This document shows, piece by piece, positions 8,072 through 15,566 of a stretch of 15,590 nucleotides of DNA; the stretch's first letter is position 1, and each line of letters begins with the position of its first letter. This DNA is from RGIG9379 sp031553005 (GTDB lineage Bacteria > Bacteroidota > Bacteroidia > Bacteroidales > Paludibacteraceae). The notes beneath the pieces are model-generated. The model searched no databases, was not told where the DNA came from, and saw only the letters and a program-made list of their open reading frames with translations. A program made the translations under genes and the position numbers. Location: the NCBI GenBank assembly GCA_031553005.1, contig JAVBMA010000034.1, positions 1-15,590 on the forward strand. The letters are read 5' to 3'.

Positions 8072-10174
8072 TCAAAGATTCAAACAAATACACTCTCCGC
8101 TTTCGTTTAGCTTTATCCTGAGAGCTTTGCTCTTTATCTCAACCTCTTTTTTTTCCAATAATCCGGTAACCTCTTTTCCGGTCAATTGATAATCATCTAT
8201 GTAGAAAGGAATACGCAGTTTACATCCGTTTTTCCAGTTGGAACAACCGTAAGCGGTTTTGCCTTTTATTACTTTACCTTCGTTGCAGACAGGACAGGTG
8301 CGCTCTTCCGGTTTTTGTGCAGGCTCTTTTGGCGCGCTTCTCTTTTTCTTTGTTTTCTGTTGGGGGGCTTCTTCGGCTTTCTCTTCGATGGTTATTCTTT
8401 TTTGATTGTCATTCTTTACAGTCTGTATAATCTCGGAAACCATCGTTTTAAGTTCCGTTAAAAACGTGCCGCTTTCATAATTATTACGCTCAATCATGCG
8501 GAGTTTCTTTTCCCATTGCCCGGTCAGTTCCGCCGATTTCAGCAACTCCTGCTGAATGGTTTGAATTAATTCTATACCTGTTGTTGTCGGATAGATATTT
8601 TTCCGCTCCTTGCGCATATAGTTGCGTTTAAAGAGCGTTTCAATGATATTAGCCCGTGTAGAAGGGCGGCCTATGCCGTTTTCTTTCAGAAGGTCGCGCA
8701 GTTCGCCGTCTTCCATCTGTTTGCCAGCCGTCTCCATAGCCCTGAGCAGCGTTGCTTCCGTATGCAGTTTAGGCGGTTGTGTCCACTTCTCGTTCAGGTC
8801 GGGAGTGTGCGGGCCGCGTTCTCCTTTAGTGAAAGCCGGCAATGTTTTCTCTTCATCCTTTTCATTCTCGCTTTCATCATCCTCTTTTTCTTTTGCAAAA
8901 ACAACCCGCCAGCCCGGCATTAAAATTTGCTTGCCCGATGCCTTGAATCCGATTTTTTCAACATTACCCAAAACCGTTGTTGTGGATATCTGGCAATCCG
9001 GATAGAAGTTCGCAATAAACCGTTTAGCTACCAGGTCAAACACTTTTTGCTCGTCGGCGGTGAGGTTCGCCGGTTGGACTCCTGTCGGTATAATAGCGTG
9101 GTGGTCGGTGATTTTAGCGTTGTCAAATACTTTTTTTGTCTTCGGAATCTTCGCCGCCAGAACCGGTTGTGTCAATGCCGCATAATTTTTTAATCCGGTC
9201 AGTATCCCGGGAACTTTCGGGTACATGTCGTCACTTAGGTAAGTGGTGTCGACACGCGGATAAGTGGTGACTTTTTTCTCGTATAAGGACTGGATAAGCT
9301 TCAATGTGTCTTCTGCCGAAAAGGCAAATTTCTTATTGCACTCTACCTGTAGAGAGGTGAGGTCAAATAATCTAGGAGCCGATTCCGTACCCTTTTTTGT
9401 CGATACATCGGTAACCTCAAACTCTTCGTTTTTTATGGCTTCGAGTGCTTGCCGCCCTTCCTCTTCGGAGGTGAATTTTCCTTTCGTAGCCGAAAAAGTA
9501 ACTTCCCGGTAGAGCGTCTTTAGCTCCCAATATTGCTCCGGTTTGAAATTTTCAATCTCTAGATACCTGTTTACCACCAACGCAAGGGTAGGAGTCTGTA
9601 CCCTCCCGATAGAGAGAACCTGCTTGTTTTGTCCGTAGCGGAGGGTGTAGAGGCGCGTTGCGTTCATACCCAGCAGCCAGTCGCCGATTGCCCGCATAGA
9701 GCCCGCTTCATATAGCTTATTAAAATCTTCCTGCGGATGCAGGTTGTTGAATCCTTCGCGGATAGACTCTTCGGTCAGCGAAGATATCCATAACCGTTTA
9801 ACAGGGCATTTGCATCCGGCTTTTAGTAATACCCAGCGCTGAATCAATTCGCCCTCTTGTCCGGCGTCCCCGCAATTAATCACTTCGTCCGCATTTTGAA
9901 CAAGCTTTTCAATGATATTGAATTGTTTCTTCGCCCCGTCGTTTTCAATCAGCCGGATGCCAAACCGTGCCGGTATCATGGGCAGGTCATACAATGACCA
10001 TCGTTTCCATGCCGGATTGTATTCGTGCGGCTCCTTTAGCGTACACAGATGCCCGAATACCCATGTAATCTGGTATCCGTTTCCTTCCAGATACCCGTCC
10101 CGTTTTGAATTGGCGCCTAAGATGGCTGCTATTTCGCGGGCAACGCTTGGTTTTTCGGCGATACAGACTTTCAT
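8072..10174 (-). CDS. topB: DNA topoisomerase III
   Basis: A 700-residue type IA topoisomerase, which relaxes negative supercoils and unlinks DNA by passing single strands through a transient tyrosine-linked break. The N-terminal Toprim domain (about 1-150) starts MKVCIAEKPS with Glu7. The acidic motif reads GDAGQEGE at 102-109, giving Asp103 and Glu107 but glycine at 105, where E. coli TopB (GDPDREGQ) has aspartate. The active-site tyrosine is Tyr305 in TYPRVDT. The motif GRPSTRANIIETL lies in the later core, followed by a Lys/Glu/Pro-rich linker and a zinc-ribbon-like end with Cys627, Cys630, Cys644 and Cys651. Length fits a complete TopB. It follows the SanA-like gene by 89 bases on the same strand with no visible promoter of its own, so readthrough from upstream is possible. 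TopB genes also travel on Bacteroidales conjugative elements, but no transfer genes are nearby, so this is probably a chromosomal copy. Confidence 0.95.
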   Translation of the reverse strand: MKVCIAEKPSVAREIAAILGANSKRDGYLEGNGYQITWVFGHLCTLKEPHEYNPAWKRWSLYDLPMIPARFGIRLIENDGAKKQFNIIEKLVQNADEVINCGDAGQEGELIQRWVLLKAGCKCPVKRLWISSLTEESIREGFNNLHPQEDFNKLYEAGSMRAIGDWLLGMNATRLYTLRYGQNKQVLSIGRVQTPTLALVVNRYLEIENFKPEQYWELKTLYREVTFSATKGKFTSEEEGRQALEAIKNEEFEVTDVSTKKGTESAPRLFDLTSLQVECNKKFAFSAEDTLKLIQSLYEKKVTTYPRVDTTYLSDDMYPKVPGILTGLKNYAALTQPVLAAKIPKTKKVFDNAKITDHHAIIPTGVQPANLTADEQKVFDLVAKRFIANFYPDCQISTTTVLGNVEKIGFKASGKQILMPGWRVVFAKEKEDDESENEKDEEKTLPAFTKGERGPHTPDLNEKWTQPPKLHTEATLLRAMETAGKQMEDGELRDLLKENGIGRPSTRANIIETLFKRNYMRKERKNIYPTTTGIELIQTIQQELLKSAELTGQWEKKLRMIERNNYESGTFLTELKTMVSEIIQTVKNDNQKRITIEEKAEEAPQQKTKKKRSAPKEPAQKPEERTCPVCNEGKVIKGKTAYGCSNWKNGCKLRIPFYIDDYQLTGKEVTGLLEKKEVEIKSKALRIKLNESGECICLNL

Positions 10175-10184
10175 TTTAATAGAT

Positions 10185-10218
10185 GAAAGGTGAGAAGTGA
10201 AAGTTTGAGATGAAAGGA
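10185..10218. repeat. Degenerate purine-rich short repeat upstream of topB
   Basis: On the + strand a run of GTGA/GAAAG words (GAAAGGTGAGAAGTGAAAG at 10185-10203, then GAGATGAAAGG). It begins about ten bases upstream of the topB start codon, so it would lie in the topB leader. The core is nearly the same as 14124-14142 behind the DUF3109 gene (17 of 19 positions). Confidence 0.4.
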
Positions 10219-10263
10219 TTTTTCATTTTTGGAATGTATTCTTGTAACTAATAATTTGTAATT

Positions 10264-10896
10264 TCATTTTATTTCAATTTTTTCTCCTAAGAATTTGGGT
10301 TCTTTTCCTGTCCATAAATCTATAAAGACTTTTACTCGTGAAAATTTTTCCCTGAGATTGGTTTTGAAACCGTTGTATGCATTTACATCTTCCGCATTAA
10401 ATCCGATGGCATGCAAACCTGTATGATTTGCAATATAGATAGCTCGCCGGTTATGAAATTCTTGTGAGATAACTGTGAAATTAGCCTGACCGAAAATCTT
10501 ATTTATCCGGACAACAGAGTCATATGTTCGGAAACCTGCATAATCAAGATAAATTTTATCTTCAGGGATACCGCCTTTGATTAGCTCTTCTTTCATATCG
10601 ATCGGTTCGTTGTAATCTTTATTGCTGTTATCTCCGCTGACAACGATATAGTCAATTTTTTTTGCATTATATAATTCAATAGCAGCTTTGATTCTATTGA
10701 AAAAATATTGATTTGGCCTACCTGATTTTAAATATTTGGAAGTTCCCGGTAATAATCCGACCCTGTTGTAAGGTATCTCGTTCACATTCTTGTAAACCGA
10801 ATTGTCTGTTGATTTTTCGATTTTATAATTGGCAATAAATATTGAAGCAGCAATAAGTATGGCTAATGATAGAAATATCCATGTAATCTTTTTCAT
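10264..10896 (-). CDS. SanA/YdcF-family (DUF218) inner-membrane protein
   Basis: A 210-residue protein with one N-terminal membrane helix (about residues 4-22), placing the rest outside the cytoplasm. The DUF218 domain shows the SanA-type motifs: LLPGTSK (48-54), SGDN (87-90), NEP (96-98), DYAGFRTYDS (118-127) and SQEFHNRRAIYIA (144-156). E. coli SanA has the same layout, and its loss increases vancomycin sensitivity at high temperature, pointing to a role in envelope integrity; the chemical activity of the family is not settled. Length is slightly below E. coli SanA but nothing seems to be missing. It lies between nadE (79-base gap) and topB (89-base gap) on the same strand, with no visible TAnnTTTG promoter, so it may be read from the nadE promoter. 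The family call is firm; substrate and phenotype in this organism are unknown. Confidence 0.85.
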   Translation of the reverse strand: MKKITWIFLSLAILIAASIFIANYKIEKSTDNSVYKNVNEIPYNRVGLLPGTSKYLKSGRPNQYFFNRIKAAIELYNAKKIDYIVVSGDNSNKDYNEPIDMKEELIKGGIPEDKIYLDYAGFRTYDSVVRINKIFGQANFTVISQEFHNRRAIYIANHTGLHAIGFNAEDVNAYNGFKTNLREKFSRVKVFIDLWTGKEPKFLGEKIEIK

Positions 10897-10975
10897 GATT
10901 GATATATTATTGGCTATAGAATCTTATTGATTATTTTTCAATATGATTTCTATTTGTAAAAATGTTATGCCACGA

Positions 10976-12916
10976 TTACAATTTTTCTATTTCTTCCAGC
11001 CATTCCCTGCTGCTTGCATCGCTTGGCATGCGCCAGTCTCCCCTTGGCGAGAGGCAGATGGAGCCGACTTTCGGGCCATCGGGCATACAGGAGCGTTTGA
11101 ATTGCTGGTTGAAAAATCGCCTGAAGAATGTCTGCAACCACTTTTTGATAGTTTCCTTATCGTAAGCAGGATGTGCAGTACCGGAGAAGGCAAGGGTTGC
11201 CAGAAAAAATATTTTGGCAGGGCTGAATCCGAAACGGATTGTATGATAGAGGAAGAAGTCGTGCAGTTCGTAAGGGCCAACGAGGTCTTCTGTTTTCTGG
11301 GAGCATTTGCCTTCGCTGTCTACCGGCAATAACTCAGGGCTTACAGGTGTATCGACAATATCCAGCAGAGTGGTTTGGGAAGCGGCATCGACTTGTGTCT
11401 CGGCAATATACCTGACCAGATAGCGGACTAACGTTTTGGGGATGGAAGAGTTTACGCCGTACATGCTCATATGGTCGCCGTTGTAGGTTGCCCACCCGAG
11501 CGCAAGCTCCGATAAATCGCCCGTTCCAATGACTATACCGTTTACTTTATTGGCATAATTCATCAATATTTTTGTCCGCTCCCGCGCCTGTGTGTTCTCA
11601 TAGGTAACATCGGCTACCGAAGAGTCGTGTTCTATATCCCTGAAATGTTGTTCACAAGCCGGTTTGATATCAATCTCTTTTATTGAAATCCCGAGTGACT
11701 GCATCAACCGGATTGAATTGTTGTAAGTCCGCTTGGTTGTTCCGAATCCCGGCATAGTGATTCCTGTGATATTTTTCCTCGGAATATTCAGCTTGTCAAA
11801 TGTTTTTACACAAACCAGCAAAGCCAATGTTGAATCCAGGCCACCCGAGATACCTACTACAACCTGTTTGATTCCGGTGTGAAAGAGCCTCGTTGCCAGT
11901 CCGCCCACCTGGATGGAAAATATTTCCTCGCAACGCTCTTCTATTTCCCGGACATGGGGAATAAACGGGTGCGGGTTAATTTCTCTCGAAAGGGTTATCT
12001 TTTCCCGTTCCGGAAGTTGGAACGGAACAACCTGATAACCATTCCTATCCGCATCCGTTTTTCCGCAAATGAAGCCGCTGTTTTTCATGCGGTCGCTGTT
12101 CAGGCGTTCGATGTCGATTTCGGATATGACAAGCTGTTCTTCAAAAGAGAAACGTTCGGATTGTGCAAGGAATATCCCGTTTTCGGCAATCAGCCCGTTT
12201 CCGGCAAAAACAAGGTCGGTGCTCGATTCGCCGAATCCGGCGGAGCAGTATACATATCCCGCCAGGCATTTGGCTGATTGTTGCGCTATCATCTGTTTCA
12301 GGTAGCTGTTTTTGCCTATCAGTTCGTTGGTGGCGGAGAGGTTGAAAATAACCTGAGCTCCGTTCAATGCATGTTGCAAGCTTGGCGATTGCGGAACCCA
12401 AAGGTCTTCGCATATTTCGATAGCAAAAGAAAAGTCTTTGTCCGAAAATAAGATTTTAGAACCGAAAGGGACTTTTTGTTCGCACAGGCTTATGTCGTTA
12501 TCCAACGCATCTTTTGCGGATGTAAACCAGCGCTTTTCGTAATATTCATTATTGTTCGGCAAATAGCTCTTGGGCACAACACCCAGAATTTTGCCCGATT
12601 GGCAAACTACGGCAGCGTTGAACAGACGGTTTGCCTGTAAAAGGGGTAAACCCACAATGAAAATGATTTCTGAGTTTTTAGTCTCCTGCAATAATCGTCC
12701 AAGGCTCTCCTGAGCCGATTTTATCAATAATTGCTGATGAAATAGATCACCGCAGGTGTATGCCGTAATACTTAATTCGGGGAAAGATACGATTTGAACA
12801 TTCTCCTTCTCAGCCTTTTTTATCAAGGATAGGATTTGTTCCGTATTATATTTACAATCAGCTATTTTAACGGTAGGAATTGCAGATGCGACTTTTATAA
12901 AACCGAAATTTTTCAT
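10976..12916 (-). CDS. nadE: Glutamine-dependent NAD+ synthase
   Basis: A 646-residue two-domain enzyme making NAD+ from nicotinate adenine dinucleotide, ATP and glutamine in the cytoplasm, the last step of NAD synthesis. The N-terminal nitrilase-type glutaminase carries the Glu-Lys-Cys triad: Glu47 (FPELS), Lys116 (VPKSYLP) and Cys169 (IEICEDLW). The C-terminal synthetase has the ATP pyrophosphatase loop SGGLDS (357-362) and the GTGDLSELALGW motif (464-475). The reading frame could open at 12967, but I choose the ATG at 12916: it gives the usual family N-terminus (MKNFGFIKVASAIPTVK), and a Bacteroides-type promoter at 12938-12968 lies between the two, so the longer start would precede the promoter. 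It is the first gene of a same-strand run with the SanA-like gene and topB. It appears complete, with no missing catalytic residue. Confidence 0.95.
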   Translation of the reverse strand: MKNFGFIKVASAIPTVKIADCKYNTEQILSLIKKAEKENVQIVSFPELSITAYTCGDLFHQQLLIKSAQESLGRLLQETKNSEIIFIVGLPLLQANRLFNAAVVCQSGKILGVVPKSYLPNNNEYYEKRWFTSAKDALDNDISLCEQKVPFGSKILFSDKDFSFAIEICEDLWVPQSPSLQHALNGAQVIFNLSATNELIGKNSYLKQMIAQQSAKCLAGYVYCSAGFGESSTDLVFAGNGLIAENGIFLAQSERFSFEEQLVISEIDIERLNSDRMKNSGFICGKTDADRNGYQVVPFQLPEREKITLSREINPHPFIPHVREIEERCEEIFSIQVGGLATRLFHTGIKQVVVGISGGLDSTLALLVCVKTFDKLNIPRKNITGITMPGFGTTKRTYNNSIRLMQSLGISIKEIDIKPACEQHFRDIEHDSSVADVTYENTQARERTKILMNYANKVNGIVIGTGDLSELALGWATYNGDHMSMYGVNSSIPKTLVRYLVRYIAETQVDAASQTTLLDIVDTPVSPELLPVDSEGKCSQKTEDLVGPYELHDFFLYHTIRFGFSPAKIFFLATLAFSGTAHPAYDKETIKKWLQTFFRRFFNQQFKRSCMPDGPKVGSICLSPRGDWRMPSDASSREWLEEIEKL

Positions 12917-12937
12917 TTCTGATATTTTTTGTTTGTT

Positions 12938-12968
12938 CAAAAATACGAAGTTTATCGGGCGAAACAAA
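12938..12968 (-). promoter_or_regulatory. Bacteroides-type promoter of nadE
   Basis: Read on the - strand: TTTG (12968-12965), a 19-base spacer, then TATTTTTG (12945-12938), matching the TTTG / TAnnTTTG consensus of the Bacteroidota primary sigma factor. Transcription would begin near 12931, leaving a leader of about 15 bases before the ATG at 12916. A second TAnnTTTG match (TACTTTTG, 12972-12965) overlaps the -33 element but lacks its own upstream element. Confidence 0.7.
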
Positions 12969-13063
12969 AGTAGATTGTAAATTTCTTCAGGTTTAGGGGA
13001 GATTAATTAATTCTCATTGAAAGCGGTTGAATAAAAAAAATAGGGATGAGTCAAAAATAATTT

Positions 13064-13399
13064 AGCACACAGATGACACAGATTTTATAGATTTACACAG
13101 AAAAAGAAAATACAACTTTTATAATACTGTTTTTTTAAAAACAACCACTACTGACCGACTAATTTTTCTATTTATTCATAACTCCGATAGGAGTTTATTT
13201 TGATAACCCCGTGCAAACGAAGTGCTGCATGGGGTTATTAAAATCTGTTTCCTACGGAGACTTTGCTTAATTTTCAAAATGTACCCCCTGTTTTATTCAA
13301 AACTATCAATTACCCATGAAATATAGACTTTTGTCTGAAATATTTATTTTTCTCGGTCTGTATTGAAAAACAACATAAAATCTGTGTCATCTGTGTGCT
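13064..13399. repeat. Intergenic element bounded by 25-bp perfect inverted repeats
   Basis: The left arm (13064-13088) contains GCACACAGATGACACAG and the right arm (13375-13399) is its exact reverse complement over 25 bases. The 336-bp unit has no significant reading frame. It contains a full copy of the double-hairpin repeat (13146-13240), so it is composite. Together with its flanks it fills most of the 608-base gap between nadE and the DUF3109 gene; the remainder holds the two promoters and AT-rich sequence. The arms resemble in style, not in sequence, the CACAAAG-rich arms of the element at 7562-7723. Probably a dispersed non-coding or MITE-like repeat. Confidence 0.6.
13146..13240 (+). 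repeat. Double-hairpin repeat, copy A
   Basis: About 95 bp, matching 15472-15566 at roughly nine positions in ten. It contains a 6-bp stem with GATA loop (AACTCC/GGAGTT, 13180-13195) and a 13-bp stem with a single G-T pair (13203-13215 with 13226-13238, loop AACGAAGTGC). Strand is given relative to copy B, which has the same orientation. No T run follows the larger hairpin. It may be a REP-type repeat or a small structured RNA; the sequence does not decide. Confidence 0.6.
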
Positions 13400-13480
13400 T
13401 TCTCTTTATTTTATTATTTGAAGCGAAATTAAATCATTCTCCCGGTTTTCCTCAATCCGTATTATGTGGATGCTTTTGTT

Positions 13481-13488
13481 TATCTTTG
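13481..13488 (+). promoter_or_regulatory. Bacteroides-type -7 element upstream of the DUF3109 gene
   Basis: TATCTTTG matches TAnnTTTG exactly and is followed by CCGCATT, a common start-site context. Transcription would begin near 13495, about 30 bases before the ATG at 13525. No good TTTG lies 19-21 bases upstream, so the -33 element is weak or absent. Confidence 0.55.
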
Positions 13489-13524
13489 CCGCATTAATAT
13501 TGTATTTATATTTCCCAAATAATT

Positions 13525-14097
13525 ATGTTACAAATAGACGATACTATTATCAGTTTGGATTTATTTGAAAAAACGTTTTTGTGCGACCTTTCCGTTTGCA
13601 GAGGCGAATGTTGTGTCGAGGGAGAAGCCGGAGCGCCTTTGGAAGAAGAGGAAATTTCCATTCTGGAAGAAGTCCTTCCTGTTGTGTGGGACGACCTGTC
13701 CGAGAAATCGAAAGAGGTCATTAAGCAGCAGGGAGTCTCTTATATGGATGAGGATGGCGATTTTGTTACATCCATTGTAAACGGTTGTGAATGTGTCTTT
13801 ACATATTTCGACGAAAAAGGTGTTTGCAAATGTGCGATAGAAAAGGCGTACAGGGAGGGTAAAATTGATTTTTATAAACCTATCTCCTGCCACTTATATC
13901 CGGTTCGTTTAGAAAAATATAAAAACTTTACGGCTGTAAATTATCATAAATGGAGTGTTTGCCATGCCGCTTGGGATTTGGGCAAAAAAACAGGAATTCC
14001 GGTCTACCGCTTTCTAAAAGAGCCGCTTGTCCGCCGTTTCGGGACAGAGTGGTATGAGCAGTTGGAGATTGCGGCAGAGGAAATTTTAAGAAGGTGA
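13525..14097 (+). CDS. DUF3109-family cysteine-rich protein
   Basis: A 190-residue soluble protein without signal peptide or membrane segment. Ten cysteines are spread as Cys20, Cys25, Cys29, Cys30, Cys88, Cys90, Cys101, Cys103, Cys122 and Cys146, in the words CDLSVCRGECC, GCECVF, VCKCA, SCHLYPVR and SVCHAAW. This pattern fits the DUF3109 family and resembles the CxxxCxxxC-type UPF0153 (YkgJ-like) proteins, thought to bind zinc or an iron-sulfur cluster; the function is not established. The start ATG lies about 30 bases past a TATCTTTG promoter element. The stop codon falls within the first unit of a GTGAAAAG-type tandem repeat. The M16 protease gene follows on the same strand 113 bases later with no promoter that I can see, so co-transcription is possible. 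The family call is strong; metal type and role are unknown. Confidence 0.88.
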   Translation: MLQIDDTIISLDLFEKTFLCDLSVCRGECCVEGEAGAPLEEEEISILEEVLPVVWDDLSEKSKEVIKQQGVSYMDEDGDFVTSIVNGCECVFTYFDEKGVCKCAIEKAYREGKIDFYKPISCHLYPVRLEKYKNFTAVNYHKWSVCHAAWDLGKKTGIPVYRFLKEPLVRRFGTEWYEQLEIAAEEILRR

Positions 14098-14146
14098 AAA
14101 GTGAAAAGTGAAAGTTGAAAGTTGAAAGGTGAGAGGTGAAAAGTGG
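14092..14146 (+). repeat. Degenerate short tandem repeat (GTGAAAAG type)
   Basis: About seven imperfect units of 6-8 bases (GTGAAAA, GTGAAA, GTTGAAA, GTTGAAAG, GTGAGAG, GTGAAAAG). It overlaps the stop codon of the DUF3109 gene at 14095-14097 and runs into the gap before the M16 gene. The part at 14124-14142 closely matches 10185-10203. Confidence 0.6.
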
Positions 14147-14210
14147 ATAATGAGGCGGGTAGTGGAAAATTTTCTAATTATTAGAGGGCTGCTTGTTTAT
14201 TTCTTTTAAT

Positions 14211-15434
14211 ATGGATGAGATAGAATATTATACGTTAAAAAACGGCATACGGGTGGTTCATAAGCCCGATAATTCACCGGTATCGTATTGTGGTATCGCA
14301 ATTAATGCAGGTACACGGGATGAGGAAGAAGATGAGTCGGGCATGGCTCATTTTATCGAGCACATGCTTTTTAAAGGGACTGCCAAAAGAAAGGCGTGGC
14401 ATATCCTGAACCGTCTGGAAGATGTGGGCGGAGAGTTGAATGCATACACCACGAAGGAGGAGACTTTTGTTTATGCAACTGTTTTGTCGGCCGATTTCGA
14501 ACGCGCCATGGAGTTGTGTGCCGATGTGGTATTTCATTCTACTTTTCCGCAAAATGAGATTGATAAAGAAGTCGATGTAATCATCGATGAAATCAATTCA
14601 TATAACGATTCGCCATCCGAGCTTATATTCGATGATTTTGAGGGAATGTTATTCGATAACTACTCAATCGGAAGAAGTATATTGGGAAATGCTGAACGTT
14701 TACAAACATATACCACTCAGGATGCTCTTCGGTTTGTCAACCGGAATTATTGTACCGACCAGATTGTCTTTTTTTCGTTGGGTAATGTCCCGTTCAAAAA
14801 GATAACGCGGTGGGCTGAAAAATACTTGGGTGAAGTGCCGGAACGTTTTTTGCAGACAAAACGTGTTGCTCCTGAGATCTATGTCCCGCAGCGGAAATTA
14901 ATTAAAAAAGATACTTATCAGGCACATGTTGTTTTGGGAAACAGGGCATATAGCTTGCCGGATAAAAACAGGCTGCCCCTTTATTTGCTGAACAACGTTT
15001 TGGGCGGGCCGGGAATGAACAGCCGCCTGAACCTCGCTTTGCGCGAACGGAACGGATTGGCATATAACGTCGAATCTTCTTATACCTCTTATTCGGATAC
15101 CGGATTGCTCTTTATCTATTTTGGTACGGATGTAAAAAATGAAGAGAAAGGTTGCCATCTGGTCTTTTCGGAGCTTAAAAAATTGCGTAACCAGAAGTTT
15201 ACCCAGATTCAATTGGAGAAAGCTAAAAAACAATTGCTGGGGCAATTGGCTATTTCGCAGGAAAATAAAGAGAGCCTTTGTTTAAGCCTGGGGAAAAGTT
15301 TCCTTTATTTCAACCGCTTTGAATCGCTGGCGGAGATTCATAAACGCATGGCGGCGATTACTGCCGAACAATTGCACGATATTGCAAACGAAATATTGGA
15401 TGAAAGCAAAATTTCCATTTTGTCTTTTCATTGA
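14211..15434 (+). CDS. M16-family zinc metalloprotease (insulinase/processing-peptidase type)
   Basis: A 407-residue protein of the pitrilysin-like M16 family, close in size and layout to single-unit M16B peptidases such as bacterial homologues of mitochondrial processing peptidase. The inverted zinc motif HFIEH is at residues 47-51 (His47, Glu50, His51), and the third ligand is probably Glu127 in VIIDEI, at the usual distance. GGELNAYTTKEETFVYA (74-90) fits the conserved segment between them. The second half holds the Arg/Tyr motif (ALRERNGLAYNVES) of substrate-binding M16 domains, so catalytic and C-terminal halves are both present. I chose the ATG at 14211 (MDEIEYYTLKNG, the usual family start) over an upstream TTG at 14193. 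There is no signal peptide, so it acts in the cytoplasm unless exported by another route. Its substrate cannot be told from sequence. A double-hairpin repeat follows 37 bases after the stop. Confidence 0.92.
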   Translation: MDEIEYYTLKNGIRVVHKPDNSPVSYCGIAINAGTRDEEEDESGMAHFIEHMLFKGTAKRKAWHILNRLEDVGGELNAYTTKEETFVYATVLSADFERAMELCADVVFHSTFPQNEIDKEVDVIIDEINSYNDSPSELIFDDFEGMLFDNYSIGRSILGNAERLQTYTTQDALRFVNRNYCTDQIVFFSLGNVPFKKITRWAEKYLGEVPERFLQTKRVAPEIYVPQRKLIKKDTYQAHVVLGNRAYSLPDKNRLPLYLLNNVLGGPGMNSRLNLALRERNGLAYNVESSYTSYSDTGLLFIYFGTDVKNEEKGCHLVFSELKKLRNQKFTQIQLEKAKKQLLGQLAISQENKESLCLSLGKSFLYFNRFESLAEIHKRMAAITAEQLHDIANEILDESKISILSFH

Positions 15435-15471
15435 AAACGATTCGCTCTTAGATGTCTTCTTGATTTTAAAT

Positions 15472-15566
15472 CACTATTGACCGACTAATTTTTCTGTGTA
15501 TTCATAACTCCGATAGGAGTTCAATTTTAATAACCCCGTGCAAACGAAGTGTAGCATGGGGTATTA
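15472..15566 (+). repeat. Double-hairpin repeat, copy B
   Basis: Same orientation as 13146-13240. It keeps the AACTCC/GGAGTT hairpin exactly (15506-15521) and a 9-bp core of the larger stem (ACCCCGTGC at 15533-15541 with GCATGGGGT at 15554-15562). Two changes at the loop edge and one lost T shorten the larger stem. It lies just past the M16 gene and might act as its 3' end, though no T run follows. The flanking 25-bp inverted repeats of copy A are absent here. Confidence 0.6.

Noticed and set aside
8072..10174. topB as evidence of a conjugative element
   Set aside because: No relaxase, Tra, integrase or mobilisation gene is present; the neighbours are housekeeping genes.
12917..12967. Longer nadE start at 12967
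   Set aside because: It lies upstream of the likely promoter and adds residues before the usual family N-terminus.
13203..13238. Large hairpin of the double-hairpin repeat as an intrinsic terminator
   Set aside because: No T run follows on either strand, and the copy lies between divergent genes where no transcript needs to end.
14092..14146. Possible CRISPR-like array
   Set aside because: Units are 6-8 bases, degenerate and without spacers; it is a simple tandem repeat.
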